A stretch of 64,000 bases of DNA, from contig NZ_FOAN01000002.1 in assembly GCF_900109525.1 (NCBI RefSeq), forward strand, positions 186,001 through 250,000. Direction: 5' to 3'. This DNA is from Allobosea lupini. GTDB lineage: Bacteria > Pseudomonadota > Alphaproteobacteria > Rhizobiales > Beijerinckiaceae. A program made the translations under genes and the position numbers. Numbering within the stretch: position 1 is the first letter of the stretch; every line of letters begins with the position of its first letter. Under the pieces are notes generated by a model. It was not told the DNA's origin. It did no database searches and saw only the letters and a list, made by a program, of their open reading frames with translations. Below, piece by piece: positions 47,279-54,372 of this stretch.

Positions 47279-47310
47279 AAAAACGCCGCCTCGCTGGAGC
47301 GAAGCGGCGC
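47279..47310 (-). terminator. Rho-independent terminator (minus strand)
   Basis: Read on the minus strand: GCGCCGCTTCGC, TCCA loop, GCGAGGCGGCG, then TTTTT. The stem has one mismatch. It lies 110 bases beyond the stop of the minus-strand livJ-like gene, and just after the plus-strand double ATPase ends, so it may serve both convergent units. Confidence 0.65.
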
Positions 47311-47367
47311 CCTATCGGTGTCCGGCCAGGGGAGGCCACCGACACCGGCTAGAGGAGTATCCTCATC

Positions 47368-47411
47368 GCATTTTCGTCACGCGAACCGGTACCCGCTTCG
47401 CTCGAAAATGC
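47368..47411. repeat. REP-like palindrome
   Basis: GCATTTTCG and CGAAAATGC are perfect arms around GCGAA / TTCGC and a central GGTACC. Same two-tier plan as the copies at 16202 and 36808. It abuts the end of the livJ-like gene on the minus strand. Confidence 0.65.
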
Positions 47412-47419
47412 TCTGGCTA

Positions 47420-48535
47420 TCAATTCTCGACATAGCTGATCTTGCCGTCCGCGCCCTTCTTCCAGGTGTAGACGGTGTAGTCGAGATTGGTGCGGTCGCC
47501 CTTCTTGTCATAGGACATATCGCCGAGCACCGTCTTGAACGTCATGCCCGAATGCATCGCGGCGGCGATCTTCTTCGGATCGAGCGATTTCGCCTGCTCG
47601 GCCGCCTGCTTCATGATCTGGACCGCGGCGTAGGAGTAGAGCGTGTAGGCCTCCGGGTTGATGCCCTTGGCCTCGAAGCGCTTGACGACCTCGGCCGCCA
47701 CGGGCCGTTTGCGCGGATCGGGCGGGAAGGTCATCAGCGTGCCTTCGGTGCCCGGGCCACCGATCACGGCGTATTCGTCGGACGTGATGCCGTCGGCGCC
47801 CATCGCCACCGTCGTCAGGCCCTGGTCGCGCATCTGGCGGACGATCAGGCCGAGCTCGGTGTGTAGTCCGCCCCAATAGAGCAGGTCGGCCTTGGCCGAT
47901 TTGATCTTCGAGACCAGCGCCGAGAAGTCCTTCTCGCCGGTGTTGACGCCTTCATAGAGCACTTCCTTGATGCCGGCGGCGTGCAGACCCTTGCGGGTCT
48001 CTTCGGCGAGTCCCTGACCATAGGTCGTCTTGTCATGGACGACGACGATGACCTTGCCCTTGAAGGTCTTGGCGATATGGCCGGAGGCGACGACGCCCTG
48101 CTGGTCGTCGCGGCCGCAGGTGCGGAACACGTTCCACAGGCCGCGCTCGGTGATCTTCGGATTGGTGGCCGACGGGCTGATCATCAGCATGCCGTTCTCG
48201 GCGTAGACCTCGGATGCCGGCATCGTCACGCCGGAGTTGAAGTGGCCGACAACCCATTTGACGCCGTCGCCGACGAACTTGTTGGCCACCGAGACGCCCT
48301 GCTTGGGATCGCCGACGTCATCCCCGCTCGAAATCACGATCTGCTGGCCAAGGATGCCGCCGGCCGCATTGATGTCGGCCACGGCCTGCTCGGCCCCGTT
48401 CTTCAATTGCGCACCGAAGGCGGCGCTGGCGCCGGTCATCGGACCGGCGACGCCGAGCTTGATCTGCGCCAGCGCTGCGCCATGCGACATCGCGAATGCG
48501 CCTGCGGCGAGCATCGCGATCAGATTGGTCCTCAT
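47420..48535 (-). CDS. Branched-chain amino acid ABC transporter substrate-binding protein (LivJ family, orphan)
   Basis: 371-residue type I periplasmic binding protein. The signal peptide (AMLAAGAFAMSHGAALAQ) precedes IKLGVAGPMTGASAAFGAQL. Segments LMISPSATNPKITERGLWNV and KTTYGQGLAEETRKGLHAAG are typical of Leu/Ile/Val-binding proteins. GGAGGAG precedes the ATG. No permease or ATPase is beside it, so it must share a transporter encoded elsewhere. Divergent from the CGNR gene, 81 bases apart. Confidence 0.93.
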   Translation of the reverse strand: MRTNLIAMLAAGAFAMSHGAALAQIKLGVAGPMTGASAAFGAQLKNGAEQAVADINAAGGILGQQIVISSGDDVGDPKQGVSVANKFVGDGVKWVVGHFNSGVTMPASEVYAENGMLMISPSATNPKITERGLWNVFRTCGRDDQQGVVASGHIAKTFKGKVIVVVHDKTTYGQGLAEETRKGLHAAGIKEVLYEGVNTGEKDFSALVSKIKSAKADLLYWGGLHTELGLIVRQMRDQGLTTVAMGADGITSDEYAVIGGPGTEGTLMTFPPDPRKRPVAAEVVKRFEAKGINPEAYTLYSYAAVQIMKQAAEQAKSLDPKKIAAAMHSGMTFKTVLGDMSYDKKGDRTNLDYTVYTWKKGADGKISYVEN

Positions 48536-48616
48536 ATCCGTTCTCCTCCACGGTCCGAGCCGTGGCCGGACGCTACGTCGCTTGCATTAACCTGTAAATC
48601 TGAGATAGCTGGTTAC

Positions 48617-49264
48617 ATGACGACTGATCGCACCGGCGGCCCCAGCCGCGCCAGCTCCTTGCCGCTCGTCGCAAGCGAGCTCGCCTTCGACTTCACCAAC
48701 ACCACCTCGGATCGCGGCGGGCCCAGCCAGCTCGAGCATCTGCGCGAGGGGCGCGACGTCGTGCTCTGGGCGCGGCACGCCAAGGTGATCAGCGACAGCG
48801 ACCGCGATGCGTCACTGGCCGCGGTCGAGGCGGACGCCGATCTGGCGGCACGCCTGCTCGCCGAGGCACTGGATCTGCGCGACACGATCTATCGGATCGG
48901 CGCCGCGATCAGCCGCCGCCAGCCGCCGGCGGAGGAAGACCGTATGCAACTCGCAGCCATCCACGCGCATTGCCTCGCCAGCGCCAGGCTGTCTCCGTTC
49001 GGCGACGGCTTCGTCTGGCGCTGGGACGCCAGCCAGACCCTGAGCGAGGCGATCCGCGGGCCGATCGCACTGTCGGCTCTGACCGTGCTGACCCAGCAGA
49101 ACCTCGCCCGCATCAAGCAATGCGAGGGCGACCATTGCGGCTGGCTGTTCTTCGACACCACGAAGAACCGGCTACGGCGCTGGTGCGAAATGTCGGTCTG
49201 CGGCAACCGCGCCAAGGTCCGCGCCTTCCGCCAGCGCCATTTCGAAGCGAAGACGGTCAGCTAG
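48617..49264 (+). CDS. CGNR zinc finger / ABATE domain protein
   Basis: 215 residues. The N-terminal ABATE domain begins LPLVASELAFDFTNT. The C-terminal CGNR zinc finger holds four Cys: CEGDHCGWLFFD, then RRWCEMSVCGNRAKVRAF. Such proteins are probable DNA-binding regulators of unknown targets. It is divergent from the orphan livJ-like gene and may control it. Confidence 0.9.
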   Translation: MTTDRTGGPSRASSLPLVASELAFDFTNTTSDRGGPSQLEHLREGRDVVLWARHAKVISDSDRDASLAAVEADADLAARLLAEALDLRDTIYRIGAAISRRQPPAEEDRMQLAAIHAHCLASARLSPFGDGFVWRWDASQTLSEAIRGPIALSALTVLTQQNLARIKQCEGDHCGWLFFDTTKNRLRRWCEMSVCGNRAKVRAFRQRHFEAKTVS

Positions 49265-49367
49265 CGTCGCCCTGCATCCGACGCCCATCGGCAAGCCGGC
49301 ATGCCATCTCGCCTCGCGCCTCCGGCTCGGCTAGGAAGGTCCGTCCTTCCCGCATGAGACCATCCCC

Positions 49368-50225
49368 ATGAGCCGCACCGTCTACGTCAATGGCGCCTAT
49401 CTTCCCGAGGAAGAGGCGACGATCTCGATCTTCGACCGCGGCTTCATCTTCGGCGACGGCATCTACGAGGTCTCGGCCGTGCTCGGCGCCAAGCTGGTCG
49501 ATTGCGAGGCGCATCTGGCGCGGCTCGAACGCTCGGCCGGCGAGATCGGGCTCGACCTGCCCTGCTCGCGAGCCGAGCTCATTGCCATCCATCGGGAGCT
49601 CATCGCCCGCAACAGCCTGGACGAAGGCAGCATCTATCTGCAGGTCTCGCGCGGCGCCGCCGATCGCGACTTTCCCTTCCCCAAGGGCGTCAAGGCGTCC
49701 TTGGTCCTGTTCACGCAGGCGCGTCAGTTTGCCAATACGCCGCTGGCCAAGACCGGCATCAAGGTCGTCAGCACGCCGGACCTGCGGTGGGCTCGCCGCG
49801 ACATCAAGAGCGTCAATTTGCTTGCGCCGGTGCTGGCCAAGCAGTTCGCGGCCGAAAACGGCGCGCAGGAGGCCTGGATGGTCGAGGACGGCGTCGTCAC
49901 CGAAGGCGCCTCGTCGACCGCCTGGATCGTCAAGGGCAAGACGCTGATCTCGCGCCCGCTCTCGCACAAGGTGCTGCCGGGCATCACCCGCACGGCCGTG
50001 CTCGCCTTCCTGGCCGAAAGCGGCTTCACCTTCGAGGAGCGCGAATTCACGCTGGAGGAAGCGCTCGACGCCGAGGAGGCCTTCATCACCTCGGCGACCA
50101 GCCTGGTCATGCCGGTGACGACGATCGACGGCCACAGCATCCACAACGGCGCGCCGGGGCCCGCAACGATCCGCCTGCGCGAGATCTATCTCGACCACGC
50201 GCGCAAGGGCGGCGTGCTGGGCTGA
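49368..50225 (+). CDS. dat: D-amino-acid transaminase
   Basis: 285-residue fold-type IV PLP aminotransferase. The N-terminal SIFDRGFIFGDGIYEV, the PLP-lysine in RRDIKSVNLL (Lys about residue 147), the Glu in AWMVEDGVVTEGASSTAW and the C-terminal TSATSLVMPVTTID are all as in D-alanine aminotransferases. It interconverts D-alanine, D-glutamate and keto acids, feeding peptidoglycan precursors or degrading D-amino acids. Monocistronic; no clear Shine-Dalgarno is seen before the ATG. Confidence 0.92.
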   Translation: MSRTVYVNGAYLPEEEATISIFDRGFIFGDGIYEVSAVLGAKLVDCEAHLARLERSAGEIGLDLPCSRAELIAIHRELIARNSLDEGSIYLQVSRGAADRDFPFPKGVKASLVLFTQARQFANTPLAKTGIKVVSTPDLRWARRDIKSVNLLAPVLAKQFAAENGAQEAWMVEDGVVTEGASSTAWIVKGKTLISRPLSHKVLPGITRTAVLAFLAESGFTFEEREFTLEEALDAEEAFITSATSLVMPVTTIDGHSIHNGAPGPATIRLREIYLDHARKGGVLG

Positions 50226-50244
50226 AAGGCCGTAATGGCGGCGC

Positions 50245-51267
50245 TCACAGCGTCGCCAGTTGCTGCTCCAGACCGTCGATGCGCGCAATGGCAGAAGCGA
50301 GGCGCTCGCGCCAGCGTGGTCCGCGCGCCAACGCATCGGTGTAAGCCTCCCGCAACTCGTCAGGCCGATCGCGGGCGAGAATGTCGATCAGCATGGCGGC
50401 CTGGCGGCGATCCTTCACCGCCTTGAGGCTGTCCGGGCCGCCCTGCCGGCGGTCCGAGACGATCAGCTTGTGAATGGCGAAGCGCTCGGGGCGCGGAATC
50501 TGGACCAGAACGCCGCCACGATAGGTGACGGCGGCCTTGATCGGCTCGGCGATCAGATAATTGAGGTAGTGCAGGGACTGTGCGTGGACGCCGAGAGCCG
50601 GCAGTTGCCGCGGCTCCTCCCGCTCGGTGAAAGCGGGCGTGAGAAACTCGACCAGCGTTTCGCTACGGCTCTGCCTCCAGCGCCAGGCACGACGCTCGTC
50701 GAGCACCGGCGCAGGTGCGAACGAGAACCCCACCAGCAGGCGCGGAAGCGCCTCCTCGACCGCGTCATCGAGCGCCAGCGACAGGCGCTCGAAGCTGGCT
50801 ATGTCGATGTCATTGGTCTGCGCCGCCTGTTCGAGGCCGAAACGGACGCCGAGTTCGCCTTCATAGAGCCGAAAGGCAACCGTCCCGACCAACGTGCCAC
50901 CCAGGCGGAAGACACCGGTCTTCGCCATTGCCGCAAGCAGGCTGCCTGTCCCGGCATCGACACCAAGAAACCCCTCGGCGCGCAGAATCCTGATCAGCCG
51001 GGTCCGATTGGCCTGCGCAGCAGCAATCTGCTCGCGAAGCGCTGGAACCTGCGCGAGGCGCAGCCGAAGCCCCTCACTGTCTTCACCGATATAGGATTTC
51101 TTCACCTCGGAGCCGATGCGATAACTGTCGTACCAGTAGACCCTTCCGTTCCGCTCCACGCGCGTCGGCGTCCCACGAATTGCCGACACCGCCTCGTCGA
51201 GCAGCGAGCGCAGCAGATCGTGATATGCCGCATGGACCAGCGGAGAGTGATAGCCTACGGGCGTCAT
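50245..51267 (-). CDS. GSU2403-family nucleotidyltransferase-fold protein
   Basis: 340 residues. The layout matches the GSU2403 family (an uncharacterised nucleotidyltransferase fold). The central region GVFRLGGTLVGTVAFRLYEG and the acidic QAAQTNDIDIASFERLSLAL hold the Gly-rich turn and Asp pair (DID) of a nucleotidyltransferase. HYLNYLIAEPIKAAVTYRGG and PRPERFAIHKLIVSDRR follow. The start at 51267 lies only 3 bases after a 29-bp palindrome, so there is no room for a Shine-Dalgarno; translation may be leaderless or controlled. Activity and substrate are unknown. Confidence 0.82.
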   Translation of the reverse strand: MTPVGYHSPLVHAAYHDLLRSLLDEAVSAIRGTPTRVERNGRVYWYDSYRIGSEVKKSYIGEDSEGLRLRLAQVPALREQIAAAQANRTRLIRILRAEGFLGVDAGTGSLLAAMAKTGVFRLGGTLVGTVAFRLYEGELGVRFGLEQAAQTNDIDIASFERLSLALDDAVEEALPRLLVGFSFAPAPVLDERRAWRWRQSRSETLVEFLTPAFTEREEPRQLPALGVHAQSLHYLNYLIAEPIKAAVTYRGGVLVQIPRPERFAIHKLIVSDRRQGGPDSLKAVKDRRQAAMLIDILARDRPDELREAYTDALARGPRWRERLASAIARIDGLEQQLATL

Positions 51268-51270
51268 CCG

Positions 51271-51299
51271 TGTTCAACGAAATAGCTTTTCGTTGAACA
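51271..51299. promoter_or_regulatory. 29-bp palindrome, copy 1 (candidate operator)
   Basis: Perfect 11-base arms TGTTCAACGAA and TTCGTTGAACA around a 7-base spacer ATAGCTT. It ends 3 bases before the start codon of the GSU2403-family gene and covers where its ribosome site would be. An almost identical second copy starts 37 bases further upstream. Confidence 0.65.
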
Positions 51300-51325
51300 A
51301 TACCTCGTGTTCAACGAAATTTCAA
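51297..51325 (-). promoter_or_regulatory. Candidate sigma70-type promoter for the GSU2403-family gene
   Basis: On the minus strand TTGAAA (51320-51325) and TATTGT (51297-51302) are separated by exactly 17 bases. Both hexamers lie within or at the edge of the paired palindromes, so a protein bound there would block RNA polymerase. The transcript would begin only about 20-25 bases before the start codon. Confidence 0.5.
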
Positions 51326-51336
51326 TTCGTTGAACA
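51308..51336. promoter_or_regulatory. 29-bp palindrome, copy 2 (candidate operator)
   Basis: Same arms TGTTCAACGAA / TTCGTTGAACA as copy 1, with spacer ATTTCAA. The stop codon of guanine deaminase (51322-51324) lies in it, so the enzyme's last residues (HCSTN) are encoded by the palindrome. Confidence 0.65.
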
Positions 51337-52638
51337 ATGGGACAACCGCTCCCCCGCGACATAGGTCGACACTACATTCCGCTCGTCGCCGAGCGTGACC
51401 AGCACGAAGAGCTCCTCGCCTAGATCGCGCACCGTCTCCAGCCGATGGGCCATCACCCGCGTCGCGGCGGGATCGAGCACGACGACATCCGCCTCGCGAC
51501 CCGGCTCGAACGAGCCGATCAGATGATCCAGCCCGAGTGCCGCGGCATTGCCGAGCGTGATGGCGTGCAGCGCCTCGAAGGCCGAGAGCGATTGGCCCTG
51601 CAGCTGAAGGATCTTGTAGGCCTCGGCCATGGTCCGAAGCATCGAATAGGAGGTGCCGCCGCCGATATCGGTGGCGACCGCGACCTTGACGCTCTCATGC
51701 CGCGCTCTCTGCCAATCGAACAGACCGGAGCCGAGAAAGAGATTCGAGGTCGGGCAGAACACTGCGATCGCGCCATGCTGCGCAAAAGCCCGCCATTCGC
51801 GCTTGGTCATGTGGATGCAGTGGCCGAGCAGGCTCTTCTTCCCCAAGAGGCCGTAATCCTCGTAGATGCCGGCATAGTCGGCGGCATCGGGATAGAGCTC
51901 CCTGGCGAAGGCGATCTCGGCCCGGTTCTCGTTGATATGGGTCTGGACGAAGCAGTCCGGATGCTCCGTGACCAGCTTCTGAGAGGCCGCCATCTGCTCC
52001 GGCGTCGAGGTCACGGCGAAGCGCGGCGTGATCGCATAGAGCTGGCGGCCCTTGCCGTGCCAGCGGCCGATCAGCTCCTTGCTGTCGGCATAGCCGCTCT
52101 CGGCCGTGTCGGTCAGCGCCGGCGGGGCGTTACGATCCATCATCACCTTGCCGGCGATCATGCGCGTGTTGCGCCGATGCGATTCGGCGAAGAAGGCGTC
52201 GGCCGACTGCTTGTGCACCGAGCAGTAGACCGCCGCCGTGGTGGTGCCGCTCGCCAGCAATTCGTCGAGCAGGAAGGCCGAGAGCTTTTCGGCATGGCCC
52301 TGCTGGGCGAGCTTCTGCTCCTCGACGAAGGTGTACTTGTTCAGCCACTCCATCAGTTGCGCGCCATAGGAGGCGACAACTTGAGTCTGCGGCATGTGGA
52401 TATGGGCGTCGATGAAGCCCGGCATGATCAGATGCGGGCGATGATCGGTGATGGGAGCGCCGGCCGGCAGCGTCGGCAGCAGCTCGCTCGCCTCGCCAGC
52501 AGCCTTGATCAGGCCGCCTTCGATGACGAGCAGGCCGTCCTCGACATAGCGATGCGCGGATTCGCCGATCGCGTGCGGATCGTCGACGAACCAGAGAAGC
52601 CGGCCGCGCAGGGCCGAGATCGCACCGTCTTTGCTCAA
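51322..52638 (-). CDS. guaD: Guanine deaminase
   Basis: 438-residue amidohydrolase that converts guanine to xanthine, the substrate of the divergent xanthine dehydrogenase. The metal motif is PGFIDAHIHMPQTQVVAS, with later QTHINEN, GHCIHMTKREW and the catalytic Asp in VAVATDIGGGTSYSM. These are the GuaD versions of the motifs. The start is a TTG at 52638, preceded by GGAG at 9 bases; no ATG fits the N-terminus. It is divergent from xdhA (117 bases apart), so guanine is degraded by adjacent genes. Confidence 0.95.
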   Translation of the reverse strand: MSKDGAISALRGRLLWFVDDPHAIGESAHRYVEDGLLVIEGGLIKAAGEASELLPTLPAGAPITDHRPHLIMPGFIDAHIHMPQTQVVASYGAQLMEWLNKYTFVEEQKLAQQGHAEKLSAFLLDELLASGTTTAAVYCSVHKQSADAFFAESHRRNTRMIAGKVMMDRNAPPALTDTAESGYADSKELIGRWHGKGRQLYAITPRFAVTSTPEQMAASQKLVTEHPDCFVQTHINENRAEIAFARELYPDAADYAGIYEDYGLLGKKSLLGHCIHMTKREWRAFAQHGAIAVFCPTSNLFLGSGLFDWQRARHESVKVAVATDIGGGTSYSMLRTMAEAYKILQLQGQSLSAFEALHAITLGNAAALGLDHLIGSFEPGREADVVVLDPAATRVMAHRLETVRDLGEELFVLVTLGDERNVVSTYVAGERLSHCSTN

Positions 52639-52755
52639 GGCTCGCCGCTCCGGCTCAAATCGCGATCATATCTGCACCAAATCAAAGCTTCCGGCCAAGC
52701 CGCGAACGTGCCTAATCTTGGGGCATGAATCCGATTTGCCAGCGGCCGGACCGCC

Positions 52756-54372
52756 ATGCACCGAACCGCCATGCGTGAGACCGTGCGTTTCCTGCTCGGC
52801 GACGAGCCGGTCGAGATCGCATCCTGCGATCCGACCCGCACCGTGCTCGACTGGCTGAGACTTGACCGCCGCCGCACCGGCACCAAGGAAGGCTGTGCCG
52901 AGGGCGATTGCGGCGCCTGCACCATCGTGGTCGGCCGGCTCGATGGCAACCGTCTGCGCTACGAGGCGATCAACGCTTGCATCCGCTTCCTGCCGACCCT
53001 CGACGGATGCCATGTCCTGACCGTCGAGCACCTCAAAGGTTCGGACGGGGCACTTCACCCGGTGCAGCAGGCGATGGTCGACTGCCATGGCTCGCAATGC
53101 GGCTTCTGCACGCCGGGCTTCGTGATGTCGCTGCTGGCGCTCTGGCTGAACGAGCGGTCACCGTCGGTGCAGCGGATCGAGGATGCGCTCGCCGGCAATC
53201 TCTGCCGCTGCACCGGCTACGAGCCGATCATCGCTGCCGCGCAGCGCATGGATAGTGCCGAGCGCGAGCAGGACAGCTTCGTCGCAGCGATGCCCTCCAT
53301 CATCGCTCGGCTGGAAGCGCTCGCGGATGACGAAACGATCTCGATCGGCGATGGTGAGCGCCATTTCTACGCCCCCGCCAATGTCGCGGCGCTGGCCGAA
53401 CTCGTCAGCGCCCATCCGCAGGCGACACTCGTCGCCGGAGCGACCGATGTCGGCCTATGGGTCACCAAGGGCATGCGCCGGCTCGATCCGGTGATCTACC
53501 TTGGCCGCATCGACGAGTTGCGCGCGATCTCGGACGAAGGCGATCATCTTCGCTTCGGCGCGATGGCCAACCAGATCGCGGTGCGCGAGGCCCTGGCGGC
53601 CATCTCGCCGCAGCTCGACGAGATGATGCGCCGTTTCGGCGGCGAGCAGGTGCGCAATGCCGGCACGATCGGCGGCAACATCGCCAACGGCTCGCCGATC
53701 GGCGACCTGCCGCCCGCCCTGATCGCGCTCGGAGCGACCTTGGTGCTCGCGCGCCGCCTCCCCATTCTCAGCCCTCATCCTGAGGAGCCGCGCAGCGGCG
53801 TCTCGAAGGATGATCCAGAGCGCGCTGGAGCATCCTTCGAGACGCGATCTGCGATCGCTCCTCAGGATGAGGGCCCTGTTAGGATTGAGCGGCGCCAGCT
53901 TCCGCTCGAAGCCTTCTTCCTCGACTACCGCAAGCAGGACCGGCAGCAAGGGGAGTTCGTCGAGGCCGTGCTGGTGCCGAAATTGCCGGCGGGCGCGTTT
54001 TTTCACATCTCCAAGATCTCGAAGCGCTTCGACGAGGATATCTCAGCCGTTTGCGGCGCCTTCTATCTCGAGCTCGATGACACCGGCCGCACCAGCACGG
54101 CGCGGCTCGCCTATGGCGGCATGGCCGGCATCCCGAAGCGAGCGAAAATCGCTGAGGCCGCGCTGCTCGGCCGTTCCTGGGACGAGACCGCAGTCACCGC
54201 CGCAATCGCCGCGCTGGCTGAGGATTTCACACCGCTGACTGACATGCGCGCCTCGGCCGCCTACCGGCTCAAGGTCGCAGGCAACCTGCTGCGACGCTTC
54301 CTGATCGAGACGACGGCGCCCGAGACATCGACCCGCGTCGCCGGCCTGCTGGCGGAGGCTGCCCATGGCTGA
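52756..54372 (+). CDS. xdhA: Xanthine dehydrogenase small subunit (FeS/FAD)
   Basis: 538-residue subunit carrying two [2Fe-2S] clusters and FAD. The plant-type cluster is in GCAEGDCGACTIVVG and the second in GSQCGFCTPGFVMSL and LCRCTGYEPI. The FAD domain has LVAGATDVGLWVTKG and NAGTIGGNIANGSPIGD. A palindromic repeat (53771-53874) inserts about 35-40 residues in frame (from about residue 338) between ALIALGATLVLAR and RRQLPLEAFFLDYRKQDRQ, which normally adjoin with a short link; this explains a length greater than is usual. The insertion lies at a surface turn, so function is probably kept. Start may also be ATG 52771. It overlaps xdhB by 8 bases. Confidence 0.94.
   Translation: MHRTAMRETVRFLLGDEPVEIASCDPTRTVLDWLRLDRRRTGTKEGCAEGDCGACTIVVGRLDGNRLRYEAINACIRFLPTLDGCHVLTVEHLKGSDGALHPVQQAMVDCHGSQCGFCTPGFVMSLLALWLNERSPSVQRIEDALAGNLCRCTGYEPIIAAAQRMDSAEREQDSFVAAMPSIIARLEALADDETISIGDGERHFYAPANVAALAELVSAHPQATLVAGATDVGLWVTKGMRRLDPVIYLGRIDELRAISDEGDHLRFGAMANQIAVREALAAISPQLDEMMRRFGGEQVRNAGTIGGNIANGSPIGDLPPALIALGATLVLARRLPILSPHPEEPRSGVSKDDPERAGASFETRSAIAPQDEGPVRIERRQLPLEAFFLDYRKQDRQQGEFVEAVLVPKLPAGAFFHISKISKRFDEDISAVCGAFYLELDDTGRTSTARLAYGGMAGIPKRAKIAEAALLGRSWDETAVTAAIAALAEDFTPLTDMRASAAYRLKVAGNLLRRFLIETTAPETSTRVAGLLAEAAHG
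53771..53874. repeat. 104-bp nested palindrome inside xdhA
   Basis: Perfect 18-base outer arms (53771-53788 and 53857-53874, core CCTCATCCTGAGGAG) enclose perfect 15-base inner arms (53798-53812 and 53831-53845, core CTCGAAGGATG). It is read in frame as PHPEEPRSGVSKDD and onward in XdhA. Elements of this sequence style are frequent between genes in Bradyrhizobium relatives; here it sits in a coding region. Confidence 0.85.
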
